64,000 nt of DNA. Source: Bombardia bombarda. Its lineage: Eukaryota > Ascomycota > Sordariomycetes > Sordariales > Lasiosphaeriaceae. This document shows, one piece after another, positions 59,212 to 64,000 of the stretch; position 1 is the first letter of the stretch, and each line of letters opens with the position of its first letter. The position numbers and the translations under genes were made by a program. The notes beneath the pieces were generated by a model that saw only the letters and a program-made list of their open reading frames with translations, made no database searches and had not been told where the DNA came from. The stretch is from the NCBI GenBank assembly GCA_030512295.1, contig JAULSR010000002.1, positions 2,976,001-3,040,000 of the forward strand, in the 5' to 3' direction.

Positions 59212-60672
59212 TCATCCCTCAATCCTCTCCTCCAACCACCCCGCCGCCACCTCCTCACCCCGCGCACCCAACCCAGCATCCCCATCCAGCGCCGCCTCGC
59301 CCACCTCGGCAACCTGCACCCGCCGCTCCGCCTCGGTATCCCAGCCATCCAGATCATTATCCCACCTCATCCGCTGCTTGAGCTCGATCTTATCGATGCT
59401 CCGTCGCATCAAACCCGCCAGCTCGGCCGCCTGCGCCCCAAAGCTGTTCCCCCCGTAATATGCGCTACCAACCTTCTTCCGCTTCGGCGGCGCCGCTGCT
59501 ACCCCCAGCATCGCCATGATATCCCGCTTGCCTCCTCGCGAGCGGCTGCTGCTCCCCCATGGGTGGCGAAAAGGGGCGGATGATGCTGGCGGCGGCGTCT
59601 CATGCAGGAGCAACGTCTCGGGGATCTTGAGCGTTGAATCGCGAGGTGGGAAGGCAAAGTATCCTTTGCGCGGCACTTTGCCGAGGAGCATTGTGCTTTC
59701 TCTCCCAGCGCTATCACTATCGTTGGCGCTGCTGCTATTCCCATCGCTAGTGTCGCCGACTGATGCGAGAGCGTCAACGGCCAGGGTGATGGCCGATGCC
59801 TGGGACCGTTGGTGAAAGTCTGCCGGCACGAGCAGCTCGGGGCTGTGGAAGAACAGGGATGCGCTGGCAAACGGATCGAAGAGGTCGGCGGGCGACGGAA
59901 AGAGCGCTGGCGCCTGTTGTTCGAGGTAGTCGAACATTGTTTCTTTCTCATAGTCCCCGTTGGATTCAGCAGAAGCTGCAGACGATAGACTGCCGTCGCC
60001 GCCATCGAACGCAGATTCATTGACAGGGTGGTCGGGCAGAAAGGTAGTCCAGTTGTAGATGCCGTTGTAGGCGATGATGCCGCGGACGGCCGTCGGCTGA
60101 TGGGCATGGGACTCGGTCATGGCGAGGCTGGCCGCCAAGCTGGCGCCGAGGTAAGAGCCGCACACGTAGAAGTCGCGCCGGCCGAAGTTGGGCGGCGCGA
60201 GGTTCCGCAGGATCCATGAATACCCGAAGAGCAGGTCGTGGATGGGGGCTGGCCAGTACAGGGGCTGCTGTTTTTTGGCTGCCGCAGGCGTCACCGCATT
60301 CGTGCTTGGAAAAGGCGATGAGTCGGGGTACAGGCCGCTCCATCGGTAGTTGATGACGGCGGTTTGGTACGGGCGCAGCCAAGATGGGGGCTGGGAGTCG
60401 CCGACTCCGTCTTCGCGAGGGAACGGCGGTATCCAGATGATCAGGGGCGCGGTGGAATGGGAGTCGGATACATTGTGGAGGCTGCCTTTTGTGTTAGCCA
60501 TGGCAACATGACATGCTTGATGAGGGTATAGCCAGCAGCGAACAACGGCGTACCTCACGGTAATGTCACCGGATGAAGCACACGGCACGCGAATTTGGCG
60601 AGGGAGATGTTGGCTGCTGAACCATAGTCTCTGGGGTGCTCGCTGGACTGGAGAGAAGAGCCATCTTTGCAT
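59212..60672 (-). CDS. Alpha/beta-hydrolase-fold protein, possibly mitochondrial
   Basis: CDS is complement(join(59212..60481,60554..60672)), 462 aa. The 72-nt intron has donor GTACGC, branch GCTAAC and acceptor GGCAG. Its removal joins GDITV to SLHNVSDSH, and retention would stay in frame. The N-terminus MQRWLFSPVQRAPQRLW is basic and lacks acidic residues, like a mitochondrial presequence. Core strands read APLIIWIPPFP and AVINYRWSGLYP. The expected nucleophile elbow is FYVCGSYLGASLAASLA, which is not a canonical GxSxG. RGIIAYNGIYNW follows. Function is unknown. The C-terminal third is low complexity with a basic patch PPKRKKVG. An in-frame ATG at 60729 would add 19 residues and cannot be excluded. 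Confidence 0.7.
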   Translation of the reverse strand: MQRWLFSPVQRAPQRLWFSSQHLPRQIRVPCASSGDITVRYAVVRCWLYPHQACHVAMANTKGSLHNVSDSHSTAPLIIWIPPFPREDGVGDSQPPSWLRPYQTAVINYRWSGLYPDSSPFPSTNAVTPAAAKKQQPLYWPAPIHDLLFGYSWILRNLAPPNFGRRDFYVCGSYLGASLAASLAMTESHAHQPTAVRGIIAYNGIYNWTTFLPDHPVNESAFDGGDGSLSSAASAESNGDYEKETMFDYLEQQAPALFPSPADLFDPFASASLFFHSPELLVPADFHQRSQASAITLAVDALASVGDTSDGNSSSANDSDSAGRESTMLLGKVPRKGYFAFPPRDSTLKIPETLLLHETPPPASSAPFRHPWGSSSRSRGGKRDIMAMLGVAAAPPKRKKVGSAYYGGNSFGAQAAELAGLMRRSIDKIELKQRMRWDNDLDGWDTEAERRVQVAEVGEAALDGDAGLGARGEEVAAGWLEERIEG

Positions 60673-61451
60673 CTTCTGAAAATTTAGAAATCGATCGCAA
60701 CGCGAGAAAAGCAATACTGATAAATGCATTCAGCTTCAAGCTCCAAATTTCGAAACTTGGGATCTTGATCTTACTAGGCAGATAAATCGGCACTGTTTAT
60801 TTCAATTTCATGGTACATACGATACGACAAAAAAGCGAAAGACAAAACGATGAGTTTGAGACAAATACATGAGTTGACGTCATGTGAAATGCGCTCGTTG
60901 AGGGCCTGTCAAAGATGTTGAACTGCCATTAAAGGGACGTGAATTGCAACGACGTGCACGGCGTCGACGAGCCCGCTGTGAGGACGACCAAAATTTCGTC
61001 GCAATGGCTAGTTGCTCCTTCCACCACTAACACAGACCGCCTGCAGCCAATCACAGGGCCGCATTTGCATTCCTGCCAAGGCGCGCGTTGTTTCCACTTG
61101 CTGGGGAAGGTCTCTGTCAATCGGCGCGATCCGACGTCATCGCCAGGACAAAGACGCGCATGGATCTGCATCCAGAGTCCAGAGCGCTTGGCCATGCATG
61201 TGCGCGCAAATGCTTGACATGTATATCTTGGCATTGTCTGATATCCTAGATCGGATGAACCTACCCCTGGATACCAATACCGTACTCTTGTTGCGCAACG
61301 GATTTCTCTTGGGCAACAACGAGGGAGGGCCTTTGAGGACGGGAGCTCTTTCCATGGACAGCAGCTGGGCAATCCATCTAGCTTCCCTTGAGGTATTGAC
61401 CATGATACCAATCCGACAACAACCGCGACCACCTCCTTTTCCCCGTTCAAA
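60673..61451. promoter_or_regulatory. Divergent promoter, hydrolase and TOK1, with CRE palindrome
   Basis: A perfect TGACGTCA palindrome (cAMP-response-element/ATF type) lies at 60875-60882, and GACGTCAT lies near 61133. The region separates two divergent genes. A 92-codon plus frame at 60939-61217 lacks any recognisable feature. Confidence 0.5.
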
Positions 61452-63818
61452 ATGAACGTCGACAGCGGCGAGAACGTCGACGAGCATGTCCGCGCCCTCG
61501 ACTCGGGCGAAACGAAGCTGCCCAAGCGCATGGAGAATGACGAGGCCCATCTGGACCCAAGCCGCTGGTGGTTCGCATCGTCTGCGTTCCCCATGATCGC
61601 CGGCACCCTCGGCCCCGTGGCATCCGCCTTCAGCATCTGCGCCCTGGTCAGGCCCTGGCGGCAGAGCTACCCGCCCGGCACCGACGTCCAGCGGGCCGCG
61701 TTCGTCGAGGACCCCGTCTGGCTGACGGCCATCAATGCCGTCCAGCTCATCATCGCCGTGGCCGCCAACTTTGCCCTGCTCCTCAACATGACCAGGAGGC
61801 TGCGCTTCTCCATCGCCCAGCCCGTCACCATCGTCGGCTGGTACATCTCGGCCATGTGTCTAATCGCCCTCACCAGCACCGCCGCCAAGCCGCTGCTCAT
61901 CCAGCCGACCGACCAGTATATCTGGTCGCAAGCCTTCTACTATGGCGTCTACTCGGCCATCCTCTATTTCGTTGTCGCCTCGCTCATGGTGGTGACCTTT
62001 ATGGGCGCCCAGAGGGGCCACTACCCAAAGGACTTTATGCTCACCCCGAGCCAGCGCACACTCATGGCGCAGACCATCATGTTTCTCGTATATCTCCAGC
62101 TCGGTGCCCTGGTGTTCTCTAATATTGAGAGCTGGAACTACCTCGACGCCGTATACTGGGCCGCCGTCACTCTCTTCACTGTCGGTTTCGGCGACTTGTA
62201 CCCCGAAACAACGCTGGGGAGAGCCTTGCTCTTCCCCTATGCCCTCGTCGGAATCATCAGCCTCGGTCTCGTCATCGGCTCCATCCGCAGCCTGGTTCTC
62301 GATCGTGGCAAGAGAAGGCTGGATGCCCGCATGATCGAGAAGAAACGGCGTAGGATGGTGAAGCGCATGACGCTCAAAGGCAAAGACGACATTCTCGTTC
62401 CGATCAAGGGCGAGCCAAACGAGGGACTGCCGCCATTTTCCGCTGCCACTAGCACTGGTACCGGGACTTCTTCAGGCCTGAGCGAATATGAGCGGAGAGA
62501 AAAAGAATTCAAGCTGATGCGCAAGATCCAGCATGGCGCCGCCCGCCGCCGGCGATGGTATGCTATGGCCATCTCTACAGGCACTACACTTGTACTGTGG
62601 CTTGTGGGCGCAAAGGTCTTTCAAGAATGCGAGGCCCGCTACCAGCAATGGAGCTACTTCCAATCCTTCTACTTTGCCTTTGTCAGTTTGACGACGATCG
62701 GTTACGGCGACGTGACCCCTGTGTCCAACGCCGGCAAGTCGTTCTGGGTCTTTTGGGCGCTACTCGCCTTGCCCACCATGACGGTCCTGATCTCGAACGC
62801 GGGCGACACCATCGTCAAAGGCATACGAGACGCCACCGATCAAATCGCGACCATCACGATATTGCCTGGAGATCAGGGCTTCAGAAAGGATCTTAAGCAG
62901 GTGCTCAGGATGTTGTCCTTCGGCAGATTGTTCCAAGAAGAGATTGACGAATCGCCACCCGGCATATTCGGCGACGCTCGCCGCGCACATGATTCAGATG
63001 ATGACGAGGACGAGGACGAGGATAACGACAGGGAAACAAAGCAGAGAGGTACAACAAACCAAGACCAAGACGAAGTAGACGCGGAGGGCGTCACCACGGG
63101 CAACGTCAAGCCCAAACCACAAAACGACACCAAAGACGAAGAAACGCACAATAAAAGAGTCGAGGCAAGCACTGCGGCAAAACCAACCCCCAAAAAGGAG
63201 CAGCAGTCCCCCGCCGCAACCGGCAGCAGCGGCAGGCTCATCACATTCAGCGACGAGTCCTCCTCACCACCCCTAGGCTCCAAGTCCCCCAAAAGATCAG
63301 GTTCGCTCCACCACAAATCCAGCAGCAGCAGCAAACAACACCACAGCACCTCCTCCCTCCAGCTCCCCAAGATGTCGCGCGCCGTCTCCATACCGCGCCA
63401 GACCCTCCCCGCGATCCCCACCAACAAGGCCGAGTACCACCTCACGCTGATCGAGGAGATCGGCCGCGTCACGCAGCACATGAAGAGCCACCCGCCGCGC
63501 AAGTACACCTTCCAGGAGTGGGCCTACTACCTGCGGCTCGTCGGCGAGGACGAGAGCGACGCCGGCCGCCATAGGAAGGCCAGGCCGCATCTGCACGGGC
63601 GTAAGAGCAGCCATAACAAGCAGCAGGAGGGGAAGCTAGGCGGTGATGGCGATGAGGAGGGTCCCGGTGCGGAGGACTCGCCGCAGTGGAGCTGGGTGGG
63701 CAGTCGCAGCCCGTTGATGGGGTCGCAGGAGGAGGCGGAGTGGATTTTAGAGAAGCTGACGGAGAGGTTGGTGGACGAGTTAAGGGGGTTAGTAGAGAGG
63801 GGGGAGGAGGAGGAGTAG
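61452..63818 (+). CDS. TOK1: Outward-rectifier two-pore K+ channel, TOK1 type
   Basis: Intronless, 788 aa. Eight hydrophobic helices carry two pore loops with selectivity filters TVGFG (about residue 243-247) and TIGYG (about 415-419). The order 6 TM-P then 2 TM-P is specific to fungal TOK channels of the plasma membrane, which let K+ out on depolarisation. The linker between pores is long and basic (KKRRRMVKR, ARRRRW). The C-terminal tail (about 500-788) is cytosolic, disordered and acidic (a DDDEDEDEDND run), then Ser-rich, ending in a conserved-looking YTFQEWAYYLRLVGED segment and a Glu-rich end. The start ATG follows a C/A-rich leader and opens directly into the usual short cytosolic N-terminus. 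It is divergent from the hydrolase gene. Confidence 0.95.
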   Translation: MNVDSGENVDEHVRALDSGETKLPKRMENDEAHLDPSRWWFASSAFPMIAGTLGPVASAFSICALVRPWRQSYPPGTDVQRAAFVEDPVWLTAINAVQLIIAVAANFALLLNMTRRLRFSIAQPVTIVGWYISAMCLIALTSTAAKPLLIQPTDQYIWSQAFYYGVYSAILYFVVASLMVVTFMGAQRGHYPKDFMLTPSQRTLMAQTIMFLVYLQLGALVFSNIESWNYLDAVYWAAVTLFTVGFGDLYPETTLGRALLFPYALVGIISLGLVIGSIRSLVLDRGKRRLDARMIEKKRRRMVKRMTLKGKDDILVPIKGEPNEGLPPFSAATSTGTGTSSGLSEYERREKEFKLMRKIQHGAARRRRWYAMAISTGTTLVLWLVGAKVFQECEARYQQWSYFQSFYFAFVSLTTIGYGDVTPVSNAGKSFWVFWALLALPTMTVLISNAGDTIVKGIRDATDQIATITILPGDQGFRKDLKQVLRMLSFGRLFQEEIDESPPGIFGDARRAHDSDDDEDEDEDNDRETKQRGTTNQDQDEVDAEGVTTGNVKPKPQNDTKDEETHNKRVEASTAAKPTPKKEQQSPAATGSSGRLITFSDESSSPPLGSKSPKRSGSLHHKSSSSSKQHHSTSSLQLPKMSRAVSIPRQTLPAIPTNKAEYHLTLIEEIGRVTQHMKSHPPRKYTFQEWAYYLRLVGEDESDAGRHRKARPHLHGRKSSHNKQQEGKLGGDGDEEGPGAEDSPQWSWVGSRSPLMGSQEEAEWILEKLTERLVDELRGLVERGEEEE

Positions 63819-64000
63819 GGAGGGGGGGGGAGGGGGAGTGCTGGTGGTAAGGAGCGAGAGTGAGGTGGTTTAGATATATGTCAAGAGCCGAGGAGATGGA
63901 GAGAGAGATGGGGTAATTATTATATATACCTGTGCCCAGTTGTTAGGTATTATTGTATATATAGGGGTTACTACTGGTGTGGCCATCTTTTATAGGGGTT
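63819..64000. other. 3' flank of TOK1 to window end
   Basis: G-rich then TA-rich sequence (TATATATA near 63952-63961), probably 3' UTR. Nothing else is seen. Confidence 0.5.

Overview
The window looks like nuclear DNA of a filamentous ascomycete, most likely a Sordariomycete close to the Sordariales. Genes carry short introns (46-129 nt, with one of about 0.8 kb) with GTRNGT donors, CTRAY branch sites and YAG acceptors. Neighbouring genes lie on both strands without operons. Several products are typically fungal: a velvet regulator, a TOK-type K+ channel, a Neurospora-type carboxymuconate cyclase, KAR5, and a P450 with an FGHGRHACPG haem loop. All names come from reading the sequence; no database search was run.

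Layout. 1-20.3 kb holds no protein gene I can support and ends in a pyrimidine-rich probable leader for a VosA-like velvet gene (20.3-21.8 kb). 21.8-23.9 kb is a T/G-skewed 3' region with a G17 tract. 23.9-32.8 kb holds a secreted GH43 enzyme, an Artemis/SNM1-like DNA repair nuclease, a P450 and a secreted GH43 beta-xylosidase-like enzyme. 33.9-40.3 kb is a large NOT4 ubiquitin-ligase gene, divergent from the complex I 30-kDa subunit gene (41.2-42.2 kb). 43.7-47.6 kb is a divergent aromatic-ring-cleavage pair: an intradiol dioxygenase and carboxy-cis,cis-muconate cyclase. 48.3-50.2 kb has a DUF7924-like protein with PD...ExK signature residues and an LTR-like element. 50.8-53.0 kb has HAL2/MET22 convergent with mitochondrial uL6. 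Then come KAR5 (54.0-55.6 kb), an intron-containing tRNA-His, a Cys-rich single-pass membrane protein, an alpha/beta-hydrolase and TOK1 (61.5-63.8 kb).

How genes may work together. The two GH43 enzymes fit arabinan/arabinoxylan breakdown. The dioxygenase and the cyclase could carry out consecutive steps of the protocatechuate branch of the beta-ketoadipate pathway. VosA and KAR5 belong to development and the sexual cycle.

The most interesting locus is NOT4. Its stop codon is UGA followed by CUAG, a well-known leaky context, and the same frame stays open for 91 more codons that encode a hydrophobic segment. Its 806-nt internal intron begins with an in-frame coding tail and stop, giving a possible short isoform. 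Separately, four reading-frame breaks (two in NOT4, one each in the complex I gene and the P450) all amount to one missing base in G/C-rich homopolymer sequence. That points to assembly undercalls rather than to pseudogenes.
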